A program made the position numbers and the translations under genes. The notes under the pieces are model-generated. The model ran no database searches and was not told where the DNA came from. It saw nothing but the letters and a program-made list of their open reading frames with translations. Of a stretch of 64,000 nt of DNA, positions 1-8,785 are shown piece after piece (the first letter of the stretch is position 1; every line of letters starts with the position of its first letter). Where the stretch lies: positions 18,528 through 82,527 of the forward strand of contig JAJFKV010000072.1 of the NCBI GenBank assembly GCA_021773055.1. The letters run 5' to 3'. The stretch is from Woeseiaceae bacterium. GTDB taxonomy: Bacteria; Pseudomonadota; Gammaproteobacteria; Steroidobacterales; Woeseiaceae.

Positions 1-1
1 G

Positions 2-733
2 CGGGATAAGGACCTGACGGCGGAACAACTGGTTCTCGCCTGGGAACAGCCCATGCGCGCCGTCGCCGGCGTGGCTGACGTCGTGCCGAATATGCAGGAA
101 GGCCCCGATCGTTTGCTGGCCGAACTAATTGCGTACTTCGAGCAGCAAGCCAACGAACTGCAAGCCCTGCAACAGGAGAAAGCAGAAAATGAAGTTCGCC
201 TTGCTGACATGGAAGAAGAAATGCGCGCATTGGATGAACGCCTTGGTGGAGCGACTGCCGAGCGCGCGGCGCTGGTCCAGCGCCTCGAAGCCCAGGCGCG
301 CGTAAAACAGCAGTTTATTCAGGTTGAGAAGATTTTTTCCTCTTACGAAGCGCGCGTATTTCGTGAGGGTAACAGCATCATTCTGCGACTCGTTGGTCTT
401 AACTTCGACAGCGGTAATGCACAAATCAAACCGAACAACTTTGATCTGTTGGCAAAAGTCGAGAAGGCAATTGATGTTTTTCCTCGCAGTGAGCTGACGA
501 TCGAAGGTCACACCGATTCACATGGCGGTGATGACCTCAATCAGAAGCTGTCACAGGAACGTGCGGAATCGGTGCAGCAATACATGATCAACGCCATGCG
601 AATTCCGACTTATCGTCTGATCGCAACTGGCTACGGTGAAACGCGTCCGGTATCGAGCAATGAGACCGAAGCAGGTCGTGCCCGTAACCGGCGTATTGAC
701 ATCGTCATCAAGCCGAACCTGGAACCTACCTAA
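2..733 (+). CDS. OmpA-family envelope protein, C-terminal part (5' end outside window)
   Basis: The reading frame is open from base 2, so the gene begins before the window; the first internal ATG at 53 is unlikely to be the start. The visible protein has a Glu/Gln/Ala-rich coiled coil (about residues 20-85 counted from that ATG), then an OmpA_C peptidoglycan-binding domain (about 100-220). Diagnostic pieces are LNFDSGNAQIKP, the IEGHTDSHG core, the SQERAESVQQYM helix and the ARNRRIDIVI end. OmpA_C domains bind diaminopimelate peptidoglycan, so the product probably tethers the envelope. A long coiled coil before OmpA_C is common in YiaD-like and DUF4398-type proteins. It ends 3 bp from the stop of the convergent downstream gene. 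Confidence 0.85.
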   Translation, partial: RDKDLTAEQLVLAWEQPMRAVAGVADVVPNMQEGPDRLLAELIAYFEQQANELQALQQEKAENEVRLADMEEEMRALDERLGGATAERAALVQRLEAQARVKQQFIQVEKIFSSYEARVFREGNSIILRLVGLNFDSGNAQIKPNNFDLLAKVEKAIDVFPRSELTIEGHTDSHGGDDLNQKLSQERAESVQQYMINAMRIPTYRLIATGYGETRPVSSNETEAGRARNRRIDIVIKPNLEPT

Positions 734-736
734 GAA

Positions 737-1651
737 TTATCGGGTCAGGCCCGAATCATGACCGCGCCACCATTCAGCGATGGTGAGCGCGGTTTTTTCA
801 TTGGCGAGATAGCCATATTCAGCATGCACATTAAGCTCACCTTCGAGGCGAAAGGCGGTCGATATCTCCACGTCATCGATACCGCCAACCAGCCCAAGTT
901 TCACCATTTCAGCAAAGTCATTGGCTAGCCAGGGATTGATAGCCGTCAGGTCGCCCACTGCGGTCAGGTTTTTCCAGCGCCGGATATTGTGTGGATAACG
1001 GTCTGCACCGCTGCGATCATGACCTTTGAGTTTGCGCTGCATAAAGCGCTGACCGAGCGGACTGCCCATAGTTAGGAACAGATCGATGTTCACGGGATCG
1101 CCGTGACTGTGGCTAAGCTCCCAAAGCGAGTCATACGAAAGAACTGATCCCATGCTATGACCGATGAGCAGGACCGGGTGTTCGCCGCCGGCCGCAGCCA
1201 GCAACGGTACTTTGAGCATGCGCCGTACATGTTCACCAATTCCGTTTTTGTTGCGCTCATAACGCAGCAGATCACGCAGATGGACTTCCATGCGCTCACT
1301 GGCAAGATGCGGAATCAAGAACGGCAACAAGTCGCCCATTGCGTAAATCCAGCGCGTTATCCGCCGCGACCAGGCTGATGCCTCAGCGATATCGCGGGCA
1401 CTGGCTTCGGGCTGCTGAATGACGGCCTCAATCGCTGCCCGGTCTATATTGATGTCGCGATGAGTCCGGTAGAAATCGTAGGTCCAGGACACAACATCAA
1501 AACCACCTCGCGTCCCCTCAATGGCTGCGGCCACGGGAGCATCGACACGACGCAGTCCCGCCAGCAAACAGCGCAATAGTGCGTCACGGTGTTGTTCCGG
1601 CTCGGGCTTGGGCAAGAGACCTGGAATATAAATAACAATTGGGTGGGCCAT
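737..1651 (-). CDS. alpha/beta-hydrolase with intact nucleophile elbow
   Basis: A 304-residue cytoplasmic alpha/beta-hydrolase with no signal peptide. It opens with a beta-strand and oxyanion-type segment (IVIYIPGLLP) and carries the nucleophile elbow GHSMGS with Ser166, followed by LTMGSPLG. The substrate cannot be told from sequence; lipase, esterase or thioesterase are possible. It is a distant paralogue of the gene at 60509-61492: both have a xHxxG elbow, then Y-D-x-LW, then a TxGxPLG segment. Here the serine is present, there it is replaced. The gene lies 3 bp upstream of the HAD gene stop on the same strand, so the two are probably cotranscribed (HAD gene first). Confidence 0.8.
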   Translation of the reverse strand: MAHPIVIYIPGLLPKPEPEQHRDALLRCLLAGLRRVDAPVAAAIEGTRGGFDVVSWTYDFYRTHRDINIDRAAIEAVIQQPEASARDIAEASAWSRRITRWIYAMGDLLPFLIPHLASERMEVHLRDLLRYERNKNGIGEHVRRMLKVPLLAAAGGEHPVLLIGHSMGSVLSYDSLWELSHSHGDPVNIDLFLTMGSPLGQRFMQRKLKGHDRSGADRYPHNIRRWKNLTAVGDLTAINPWLANDFAEMVKLGLVGGIDDVEISTAFRLEGELNVHAEYGYLANEKTALTIAEWWRGHDSGLTR

Positions 1652-1654
1652 GAA

Positions 1655-2344
1655 TTATTCGACGCCAAGCAAGCGCGGCAGTTCACCGACATGAGTCACT
1701 TCGATTTCGGGTGCCGCGAATTCATCGGGCCAGATACTCTCTGTTCTGTTTACCCATGCAGTTCGCAAGCCAGCACCACGAGCGCCATCAACGTCAAACA
1801 AGGGATGATCGCCGACATGCAATGTCTGCCGCGCACTCGCACCACCCACTTGCACCGCCATATCGAACACCTGGCGTGCAGGCTTGGCGGCGCCCGCCAT
1901 AGCGGCTGTGACCACGCCGCTGAAAAGATGGTCGATACCGATTGATTCCAGATTGGCGTTGCCATTGGTTACGGCGATAACGACGAAATTGTCGTTCAGG
2001 GCCTCGAGGGCTGGAATCACTTCCGGAAATATATCGACGTCATTGCGGGCTGCGTCAAATACAGCAAACGCCGCATCAATGAAGTCCGTGTTGTAACCGG
2101 CGGCGACAGCAACTCGTCCGAGCATCGTCCGGCGAAGAAACGTCAGGTCGTGCGACCGGTCTTCGAACTCGGCGATCACCTGCGTTCGAACCGCGCGCAA
2201 ATCCAGCGGCTCGTACATTTCTGTAATGCGCGGGTAATTCTCCCCGAGCCAGCTATAAAGGCACTGTTCGGCGCGCCTGATAACCGGGTAAATCTCCCAA
2301 AGCGTATCGTCGAGATCGAGCGTTATGGTGCGAATATCTTTCAC
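1655..2344 (-). CDS. HAD-superfamily hydrolase (YigB-like phosphatase)
   Basis: The DxDxT nucleophile motif sits at the N terminus (TLDLDDTLWEI), followed by motif II (VTNGN) and the C-terminal HVGDHPLFDVDGARGAG motif, all typical of subclass IA HAD phosphatases. The DLDDTLW(E/D) opening resembles YigB, an FMN and sugar-phosphate phosphatase, but the substrate is not certain. I place the start at the GTG at 2344, which leaves about 6 residues before the first strand as in the family. The frame stays open to 2446, but that extension would overlap the divergent glyoxalase gene and looks non-coding. A TTG at 2368 is an alternative. Confidence 0.82.
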   Translation of the reverse strand: MKDIRTITLDLDDTLWEIYPVIRRAEQCLYSWLGENYPRITEMYEPLDLRAVRTQVIAEFEDRSHDLTFLRRTMLGRVAVAAGYNTDFIDAAFAVFDAARNDVDIFPEVIPALEALNDNFVVIAVTNGNANLESIGIDHLFSGVVTAAMAGAAKPARQVFDMAVQVGGASARQTLHVGDHPLFDVDGARGAGLRTAWVNRTESIWPDEFAAPEIEVTHVGELPRLLGVE

Positions 2345-2431
2345 AGTTGCCGCCGCTGCGCGTATCAAGGACCATTGTGAATTCAAACCAGAGCCTAGTC
2401 CAATAATGGCGAGTCCAACCTGGAGCAAAAA

Positions 2432-2851
2432 ATGAAATACCTGCACACGATGGTGCGAGTCACCGACATCGACGCCTCACTCGATTTCTACTGCAACAAG
2501 CTGGGGCTGAACGAACTGAATCGCTACGACAGCGAGCAAGGACGATTCACACTCGTTTTTCTTGCCGCGCCGGGAGATGACGAAGCCCAGGTTGAGCTGA
2601 CGCACAACTGGGACCCGGAGGAATACGACGAGGGGCGCAATTTTGGCCACCTCGCCTACCAGGTTGACGACATCTATGCACTCTGCCAAAAGCTCATGGA
2701 TGCCGGCGTCACCATTCATCGTCCACCACGCGACGGACACATGGCGTTCGTTCGATCGCCGGACAACATCTCAATTGAATTGTTGCAAAAAGGCGCATCG
2801 CTGTCGCCGCAAGAGCCCTGGGTATCAATGGAAAGTGAGGGCCACTGGTAG
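2432..2851 (+). CDS. gloA: lactoylglutathione lyase (glyoxalase I)
   Basis: A 139-residue vicinal-oxygen-chelate protein with two beta-alpha-beta-beta-beta modules. The expected metal ligands are all visible: His5 (MKYLH), Glu in QVELTHNW, His in NFGHLAYQV and Glu in ISIELLQKG. Glyoxalase I isomerises the methylglyoxal-glutathione hemithioacetal to S-lactoylglutathione in the cytosol. The N-terminal MKYLHTMVRV and the length of 135-140 residues match the proteobacterial Ni-dependent class. It is transcribed divergently from the HAD gene, with 87 bp between the two starts. Confidence 0.93.
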   Translation: MKYLHTMVRVTDIDASLDFYCNKLGLNELNRYDSEQGRFTLVFLAAPGDDEAQVELTHNWDPEEYDEGRNFGHLAYQVDDIYALCQKLMDAGVTIHRPPRDGHMAFVRSPDNISIELLQKGASLSPQEPWVSMESEGHW

Positions 2852-2920
2852 GTGCGATAGAGTTTCTTAGAAATCGGGTGCGGCAGCCAGTCTGTGGCTA
2901 CCGCTCTTTGATCATCGCAA

Positions 2921-3628
2921 CTAGGCGACGCGCCAATCCACATCAGGCGGGCCACCAAGTGACCCCAGATGCGACAAGGCACTAGCTTGCAACCATTCCG
3001 ACAAGTTCGTCGTCAACGCGGCATCGCCAAATACCTCTATCTCGCCCTGCCTGACAGCATCGTCGAATTCGATTTGGCAGGTCCACACTGCGGTCATCGT
3101 TCGCAGCGGGCTCTTGATGACAATATCGACGTCACAACCCGGGTCGTTCAGGCACAGTTCGACGGCTCCGTGCTCGGAAACAAGCCACCAGTCTTTCGCC
3201 CCTTTGGATGCGTCCGCATATTCGAACTGGACCACAACGCGATGACCAGGAAATACGTCCTGTTTGATACTGCGCCGCATGTCCCACATCAACAAACTGG
3301 CATCAAGATCTTCCACCACCAGCGATGTCTGTACCCAACGGTGCCCCCACGCTCCGAGGAGCTGCACGATCGGGGTTAACTCCCGGCCAGCCTTTGTCAG
3401 CTCATAGACGTATTTATTCTTGCTCCCGGTTCGGGTAACCACCCCGGCCTGCACCAATTGCTTTAGACGCGCCGACAACAGCGTAGGTGACATCAACGGA
3501 ACGCCTTTCTGCAACTCGCCGAAGCGGGTGCTGCCGGCGACTAACTCGCGCACCACTAACAGGGTCCAGCGCTCACACAATAGCTGTGCTGCTTGTGCCA
3601 AAGGACAGAATTGACCAAACGATTTCAT
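2921..3628 (-). CDS. HxlR-family winged-helix regulator with C-terminal SCP2-like domain
   Basis: Residues 1-100 form an HxlR/MarR-like winged helix: FCPLAQAAQLLCERWTLLVVREL, RFGELQKGVPLMSPTLLS and a wing ending KYVYELTKAGREL. HxlR proteins are usually about 110 residues; here the chain continues to 235. The extension ends in the pattern EIEVFGDAALTTNLSEWL, like the SCP2 sterol-carrier fold, so a hydrophobic ligand may be sensed. Cys8 lies at the position often redox-active in HxlR proteins. The gene is divergent from the exported truncated haemoglobin across 168 bp, so the haemoglobin gene is a candidate target. Domain calls are by pattern only. Confidence 0.82.
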   Translation of the reverse strand: MKSFGQFCPLAQAAQLLCERWTLLVVRELVAGSTRFGELQKGVPLMSPTLLSARLKQLVQAGVVTRTGSKNKYVYELTKAGRELTPIVQLLGAWGHRWVQTSLVVEDLDASLLMWDMRRSIKQDVFPGHRVVVQFEYADASKGAKDWWLVSEHGAVELCLNDPGCDVDIVIKSPLRTMTAVWTCQIEFDDAVRQGEIEVFGDAALTTNLSEWLQASALSHLGSLGGPPDVDWRVA

Positions 3629-3749
3629 GCATAAACCTCAGGTGAAACCTCAAGAGGCATGATGCCAGCAGACGAACACGCAAGCACTACAGAATCTGTA
3701 CTGTTTTCAGGATAAAGCCGATGCTACCGTCCTCGCGACAAATCTATCT

Positions 3750-3766
3750 CTGCGGACATTCCGCAG
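3750..3766. promoter_or_regulatory. perfect 7-bp inverted repeat in the leader of the truncated haemoglobin gene
   Basis: CTGCGGA and TCCGCAG flank a 3-base spacer, 31 bp before the haemoglobin ATG and inside the hxlR/haemoglobin divergent region. It could be an operator or an mRNA hairpin. It does not match the NsrR or Fnr consensus. No function is assigned. Confidence 0.35.
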
Positions 3767-3796
3767 GAAGCAGTTACCAAACCGGGGAGAGAGAAT

Positions 3797-4261
3797 ATGA
3801 AAAAAACACTGACACAACGATTGACCGTACTGGCGCTAAGTTTCATGGCGTCATTGATTTCGATCAACACCTTTGCTAGCGAAGATCAAGCCGCCACGCC
3901 TTCGCTGTATGAGCGACTGGGCTCCATGGAGGGTATCGGCCAGATCGTCAATGACACGATAGCCCTGCACCACAAGAATTCAGATATCGCGCACTATTTC
4001 GATGGCGTCGATGACGAGCAACTGGCCCGACATGTCACCGCATTCTTTGCGGCGGGAACGGGTGGACCGGCAAACTACGAAGGCCGCGACATGACCTCGA
4101 CACATGTTTCGATGGATATGTCCGATGCCGAATTCGACTCTGCGGTAGCTGACGTCCTGAATGCGGCAGAGTCCAATGGCGTTAGTGCAGAAGCCCAATC
4201 GGAAGTTGCTGCAATTCTGGAATCTTTGCGGCCAGCGGTTATGGGCACAGCCGCTGAGTGA
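3797..4261 (+). CDS. exported group I truncated haemoglobin
   Basis: The N terminus (MKKTLTQRL, hydrophobic core, cleavage after TFA) is a Sec signal peptide, so the globin should be periplasmic. From about residue 36 it follows group I (trHbN) truncated globins: SLYERLGSMEGI (A helix), the FAAGTGGPANYEGRDM EF segment and the proximal histidine in STHVSMDMSDAEF (F8). Group I globins typically bind O2 and NO and can act as NO dioxygenases with a reductant. Such globins are normally cytosolic, so export is a notable feature, although secreted copies exist in marine bacteria. A strong ribosome-binding site (GGGGAGAGAG) precedes the ATG. It ends flush against the convergent batD stop. Confidence 0.88.
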   Translation: MKKTLTQRLTVLALSFMASLISINTFASEDQAATPSLYERLGSMEGIGQIVNDTIALHHKNSDIAHYFDGVDDEQLARHVTAFFAAGTGGPANYEGRDMTSTHVSMDMSDAEFDSAVADVLNAAESNGVSAEAQSEVAAILESLRPAVMGTAAE

Positions 4262-5959
4262 TCAGAGTCCGGGTGGCATCAGAGGCGGCAGCGGACTATC
4301 CGCTGTCACCTCGCTGTCTTCAATCAATACGCTGATGGAACGCAGCGCTTTGGCAAATGTATTCCCATCCCAGCTTGAGTCCCCATTGCTGTAACTGCTT
4401 GCCGAGAGGGAACGCAGTTCTTCTGCCAACGGAGATGCAACTCGCTGTGAGAGGTCGCCGACACTGCGCGGTGCAGCGTCCGGCCACTGCAATCGGCCCC
4501 ACTCAAGAAGCGCCGCGCGAACTCCCGCTTTATCGTTCGCTGTTGCCGCTTTTCGCGCCGCTTTGATGAATTTTGCCTGTTGCTTGTAAATGGGTGGCGG
4601 CTCCGGTTCACGTGGCTCTCTTTTCTGCTCGCGAGATGACCACCACCAGGCAACGATCGTTAATAGCCAGACACCAGCGATCAATTGGCTGACGCGCTTC
4701 CAGAAGCCATCCGCAGCGTGTGCAACTTCGGCCTGGTCTGCACTTCCAGAATTTTCCAGGGCAGCGTAACCACGATCCACGGGCGGTGGAATAACCGCCT
4801 CCACTTCAGGCGCATCGATTTCGATGGTTCTGGCTGGCAGACTGGCGACTCGCCATTCACGCGTCTCAATGTCCCACCAGGGAACCTCCAGTTGTGGAAT
4901 TTCTGCCGCTCCACCGCGAATGCCGATCATCGCGTACTGGTCCCTGCGCACACCGCGAATTCCCTCGGCCTCATAGAGGCGCGTGAGATCCGGCTTATCT
5001 GCGTAAACATTCATGCCTTCGACGACCGGCGGCTCCAATGCTGGAATTTGTGTTTCTATCTGACCCAATGCGCTGATTGTGACTTTGCGTGTCACAGGCT
5101 CACCCGCAGCAACCTCATTCGGTTCTCTCGACCACTCTTCGCTCAAGTGAACATCTCTCGCCGGTAACCATGCCGCATCCGGGAAATCCGTTGGTGGCGC
5201 AGGAATTGGCAGAACGCTAACGGTGTGTGCCTGCGACTCAAAGACCTTGCGACCCGTGATACGTCCATCACGTAATACTCGCGCTTCAAATCGCGCTGGC
5301 GATATGGATATCTCGCCGCTTGACTGTGGGTAAATCGCGAGCGCCCGTTCTATGACATTGTACTCCCGGTCATTCAAAACGGCCTGGTAACTGCGCTCGT
5401 CCCCTGCGCGCTCTATCAACACTTCAGCGCCAGTAATTCCTGGGTCGCGGCGTCCTTCCTGGCGCGTTGCCACCGCCCGATACACTTTGAAGCGATACAG
5501 AATCTGCGATTGCACATAGGCCTCGGTCTGATCGACTTCGCTGGTGATAAAGACGTCAGCTTCACCCGGCGGCGCATTCGCCGGTTCATTGATCGTAATA
5601 GTGATCGGCTGGCTTTTTTCATTGCCGACCGCGACCGCAGGAATCTCCTGTTTTCCGGTCGCCTTCGCCATCAACGCGATCGTCCAGGTCCGACTGCGCC
5701 GTATCTGCCCATTGATGATAGAGGTATTGCTAAGTTGACTGAGTTGACCGCGATAGAAATTATCGTCAAGTACCGTGAGGCCCGGTTCCATGTCAATATT
5801 GCTATCAACGATGAGCTCAAGAACAAACGACTCATTCAGATCCACCGACAACCGATCTACGCGTGCTGTTACATCAGCGATCGCATGGGTATGAGTGACG
5901 AGTATTCCGCACAAACCCAGAAGTGCGCTGCGGATGACTTTGCCATTAAGCTTTACCAC
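4262..5959 (-). CDS. batD: BatD-like protein (oxygen-tolerance family)
   Basis: A 565-residue exported membrane protein. It has a signal peptide (about residues 1-28, ending AIADVTARVDR), tandem beta-sandwich regions with the TARVDRLSVDLNESFVLEL and SRTWTIALMAKATG motifs of the BatD family, one transmembrane segment around 435-450 (IAGVWLLTIVAWWW) followed by basic residues, and a cytoplasmic tail of about 110 residues. It overlaps the batB/C stop by 7 bp and is the last gene of the MoxR-Bat operon. The Bat set was named from aerotolerance in Bacteroides; its biochemical role is unresolved and is thought to involve envelope chaperone or assembly work driven by MoxR. Confidence 0.87.
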   Translation of the reverse strand: MVKLNGKVIRSALLGLCGILVTHTHAIADVTARVDRLSVDLNESFVLELIVDSNIDMEPGLTVLDDNFYRGQLSQLSNTSIINGQIRRSRTWTIALMAKATGKQEIPAVAVGNEKSQPITITINEPANAPPGEADVFITSEVDQTEAYVQSQILYRFKVYRAVATRQEGRRDPGITGAEVLIERAGDERSYQAVLNDREYNVIERALAIYPQSSGEISISPARFEARVLRDGRITGRKVFESQAHTVSVLPIPAPPTDFPDAAWLPARDVHLSEEWSREPNEVAAGEPVTRKVTISALGQIETQIPALEPPVVEGMNVYADKPDLTRLYEAEGIRGVRRDQYAMIGIRGGAAEIPQLEVPWWDIETREWRVASLPARTIEIDAPEVEAVIPPPVDRGYAALENSGSADQAEVAHAADGFWKRVSQLIAGVWLLTIVAWWWSSREQKREPREPEPPPIYKQQAKFIKAARKAATANDKAGVRAALLEWGRLQWPDAAPRSVGDLSQRVASPLAEELRSLSASSYSNGDSSWDGNTFAKALRSISVLIEDSEVTADSPLPPLMPPGL

Positions 5960-7761
5960 GGTTGTACCTCGTTATCTGGCCACACACTGTTGCCGTCCTG
6001 ATCTTTGCCGGAGCGCTGATACTGGTGCCTGAACTTTCTGCGTAACAAGCCACCCGGATCGTCCGGAACGCGACGCAGCCATTGCTCCATCGCCTGTTCC
6101 TGTTCCTGCTGTTGCCGTAGCTCGGCAAGCTCCGCTGCTGACATTTGCTGCGGCTGCTCTCCGGACTCCGCTTCTTCTGCCGCGCGCTGCAATTCTTCCT
6201 GCAGAGCGCGCATATCTTCCTCGCTCATCTCTTCATCGCCACTTTCTGATGAGTCGCTTTCCTGCCCTTCGCTGTCGGTCTGGGCCTCCCCTTCTTCGCC
6301 CTGCTGATCCGACTGCTCTTCGGAGTCTGATTGCTCACCATCACCGCCCGGGTTTTCGGTCGACTGCTGATCATCGCCCTGATTTTGCTGCTCTTGTTCC
6401 TGTTGTTCTTTCAGACTTTCTACAAGCTCGAGGTTGTAAGCCGCATCTTCATTATCTGGATCGATCCCCAGTACTTGCTCGTAAGCATCGATCGCGGCAT
6501 CAAGCTCGCCCTGGTAAGCCCTGGCGTTGCCAAGATTGTAGAGATTTCGAGCGTCGCTGTTTTCCGCAAAAATTTCTGCGCTGCCCGCGTAATCGCCCGC
6601 TTGATAATCAGCCACCGCTTGCCAATCCTTGTTTCGAAACAGGGCCGCTGCCTCGCTGGCATTACCGGCTTCAAGTTGTTTTTGTCCCTGCTGATCTTTG
6701 TTTAACCAGAGATCGCTCCAGGATGCCGCATGCGCATCTTGAGGCACCGGCACGATGAAAATGATCATCACCAATACCCAACCGCGACGAAACGCCAACG
6801 CAGCCAGCGGCAGCAACAGCAACAACAGCCACGGGCCCTCTTCTCGCCACCGGTCGGTAGCCAGAGCGTCGTCACTTTTGGTAGCACCAGCGCCGGCGAT
6901 CTCGCCAGATAACAAGACATCCAGATCTCCGTCGTCCGCCGATATTCGTGAGTAACGACCACCACCGACGCCAGCCAGTGTCCGCAGTCCGCGCTCTTCC
7001 AGCCTTGGCACCGCGATTTGACCGCGATTGTCGGTTACGAAGCCACCGCTTACGCGAGGAATCGGTGCGCCTTCGATGGTGCCGACGCCCAGTATCGACA
7101 GCGTATATCCTGCCGCAAGGAGGTCACGTGCAGCGGAACTGGCTGCTGGTGAAGAGCCTCCGTCAGTGATTAGAAGCACTTCGCCGAAGCCGGCTTTCGC
7201 CTGCTCGAGCAACTGCTTTCCTTTGGCGATGGCGACCTCTGGATAACTGCCACGACTCGGCATGATATCCGTGCCCAGACTGTTGACGAGCGACGCAATC
7301 GTGTCGTTGTCGGTGGTCAGAGGAGTAACGGTAAAGGCGTTCGCCGAAAAAACCACCAACGCGGTCTGGCCGCTCTCACGACGTTCAAGCATGTCGAGGA
7401 TTTTGAGCTTCGCGCGTAGCAAGCGGCTGGGAGCGACGTCCTGCGCGTCCATGGATCGCGACAGGTCGAGCGCAACGACAAGCGCCTGCTCAGCCCTGAA
7501 AACCGGTTGTTCAATACGTTGCCAGGCCGGACCTGCCAACGCGACCAAAGCGATCATCCCGCCCAGCCCAAGCAGCCACCAGCGATGGTCGGTACCGCGA
7601 CCCGGGTCACGCGACAGCACGTAGGGCATAAGCTCGCGGTCGATAACCGCGCCCCAATTGCCGGAACCGAGCTTGCCGCGCGCGAGCATGACAGCCAGCA
7701 CGACGAGTAGCGGTATCACGTACAGCCACTCCGGACGCAGCCAATGAAAGTCAGCTGGCAC
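5953..7761 (-). CDS. BatB-BatC fusion: membrane VWA domain plus TPR and acidic tail
   Basis: 602 residues. Two N-terminal transmembrane segments precede a von Willebrand A domain with an intact MIDAS start (DLSRSMDAQD, near residue 95) and TPLTTDND. Another transmembrane stretch follows at about 310-340. After that come TPR-type helices (NLYNLGNARAYQGELDAAI, YEQVLGIDPDNEDAAY) and a roughly 130-residue tail very rich in Glu, Gln, Ser and Asp. In many genomes BatB (VWA) and BatC (TPR) are separate; here they form one chain. It overlaps batA by 11 bp and batD by 7 bp, which suggests coupled translation. Confidence 0.88.
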   Translation of the reverse strand: MPADFHWLRPEWLYVIPLLVVLAVMLARGKLGSGNWGAVIDRELMPYVLSRDPGRGTDHRWWLLGLGGMIALVALAGPAWQRIEQPVFRAEQALVVALDLSRSMDAQDVAPSRLLRAKLKILDMLERRESGQTALVVFSANAFTVTPLTTDNDTIASLVNSLGTDIMPSRGSYPEVAIAKGKQLLEQAKAGFGEVLLITDGGSSPAASSAARDLLAAGYTLSILGVGTIEGAPIPRVSGGFVTDNRGQIAVPRLEERGLRTLAGVGGGRYSRISADDGDLDVLLSGEIAGAGATKSDDALATDRWREEGPWLLLLLLPLAALAFRRGWVLVMIIFIVPVPQDAHAASWSDLWLNKDQQGQKQLEAGNASEAAALFRNKDWQAVADYQAGDYAGSAEIFAENSDARNLYNLGNARAYQGELDAAIDAYEQVLGIDPDNEDAAYNLELVESLKEQQEQEQQNQGDDQQSTENPGGDGEQSDSEEQSDQQGEEGEAQTDSEGQESDSSESGDEEMSEEDMRALQEELQRAAEEAESGEQPQQMSAAELAELRQQQEQEQAMEQWLRRVPDDPGGLLRRKFRHQYQRSGKDQDGNSVWPDNEVQPW

Positions 7762-8785
7762 TGAAGTTCACCTCGCTGGCCCGCTGCCTGGAAACCCTCT
7801 TTAGAAGGCCGACCAGACTCATCATCGTAACCAGCAATATCGCCAGCCCCAACGGAAAAAAGTAGTACGACTTGATGGGCCGAAATCCGGACTCTGGCTC
7901 CTCAACGGGCTCGAGTTCATCGACGAGCTTGTAAATATCCTGCAAGCTCGCTGTATCGGTCGCTCTGAAATAGCGGCCGCCTGTGAGCTGGGCAATCTGG
8001 GTCAAGGTTTCTTCGTCGAGATCGGCCGACGGGTTGATGCGCCGGCGGCCACCAATCAGAGATGCGACCTCGAGTTGCTCCGCACCAATGCCGATCGTAT
8101 AAATGCGCAGGCCCACTTGCTGCGCGAGTTCGGCGGCTTTTATCGGCTGTACTTCACCGGCAGTATTCGCGCCGTCCGTCAGCAGCACCAGAACCTGGTC
8201 GCCCTCATCTTTCTCCTGCTCATGAATGCGGCGGACAGCCAATGTGATCGCATCACCTATCGCTGTTTTTTCACCAGCCAGGCCGATGAACGCTTCCATC
8301 AGAAGAACATTGACCGTCTCACGGTCCAGGGTGAGCGGCACCTGTAAATAGGCACGTTCGCCAAACAGGATCAGTCCGATGCGGTCGCCTTCGCGCCGCT
8401 CTATGAAGTCGCTGGCGACCGCCTTGGTCGCGGTCAGGCGGTCAACACGCGTGCCGCCAAGCTCGAAGTCCTTCTGGTCCATGCTGCCGGACAAATCAAC
8501 GGCCAGCATCAGATTGCGGCCCGCGACGGGCACATCCAGCTCTTCGCCGATGCGCTCGGGACGCGCGGCAGCAACAACGAGCAACAGCCACGCGAGCACT
8601 GCCACCCAGAACCGCCATTTCAGGAGTTGTTCCGTTCCGGATCGGTCCTTGAGCGTTGCAAAACTCTCGATACTCGGCACCCGCAGCCCGGCCTCGGACA
8701 GGCCTTTGGCCTCCGGCAACAGGTAGCGAAAGAGCAGGGGCAATGGCAATGCCAGCAAGGCCCACGGCCAGGCTAAGGACCACAT
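7751..8785 (-). CDS. batA: BatA-like membrane protein with VWA domain
   Basis: 344 residues. There are two N-terminal transmembrane helices (WALLALPLPLLFRYLL; FWVAVLAWLLLVVAAARPE), a VWA domain with MIDAS DLSGSMDQKDF and LLTDGANTAGEV, and a C-terminal transmembrane helix (YFFPLGLAILLVTMMSLVGLL). The closing topology places the VWA domain in the periplasm. Its ATG overlaps the TGA of the DUF4381 gene by one base. Like BatB it keeps all metal-site residues, so it probably binds a partner through Mg2+. Confidence 0.9.
   Translation of the reverse strand: MWSLAWPWALLALPLPLLFRYLLPEAKGLSEAGLRVPSIESFATLKDRSGTEQLLKWRFWVAVLAWLLLVVAAARPERIGEELDVPVAGRNLMLAVDLSGSMDQKDFELGGTRVDRLTATKAVASDFIERREGDRIGLILFGERAYLQVPLTLDRETVNVLLMEAFIGLAGEKTAIGDAITLAVRRIHEQEKDEGDQVLVLLTDGANTAGEVQPIKAAELAQQVGLRIYTIGIGAEQLEVASLIGGRRRINPSADLDEETLTQIAQLTGGRYFRATDTASLQDIYKLVDELEPVEEPESGFRPIKSYYFFPLGLAILLVTMMSLVGLLKRVSRQRASEVNFSAS

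Noticed and set aside
6080..6420. CTG/TTC/CTC-rich low-complexity DNA that looks like a microsatellite
   Set aside because: It is the coding sequence for the acidic Glu/Gln/Ser tail of the BatB-BatC protein with varied codons, not a tandem repeat.
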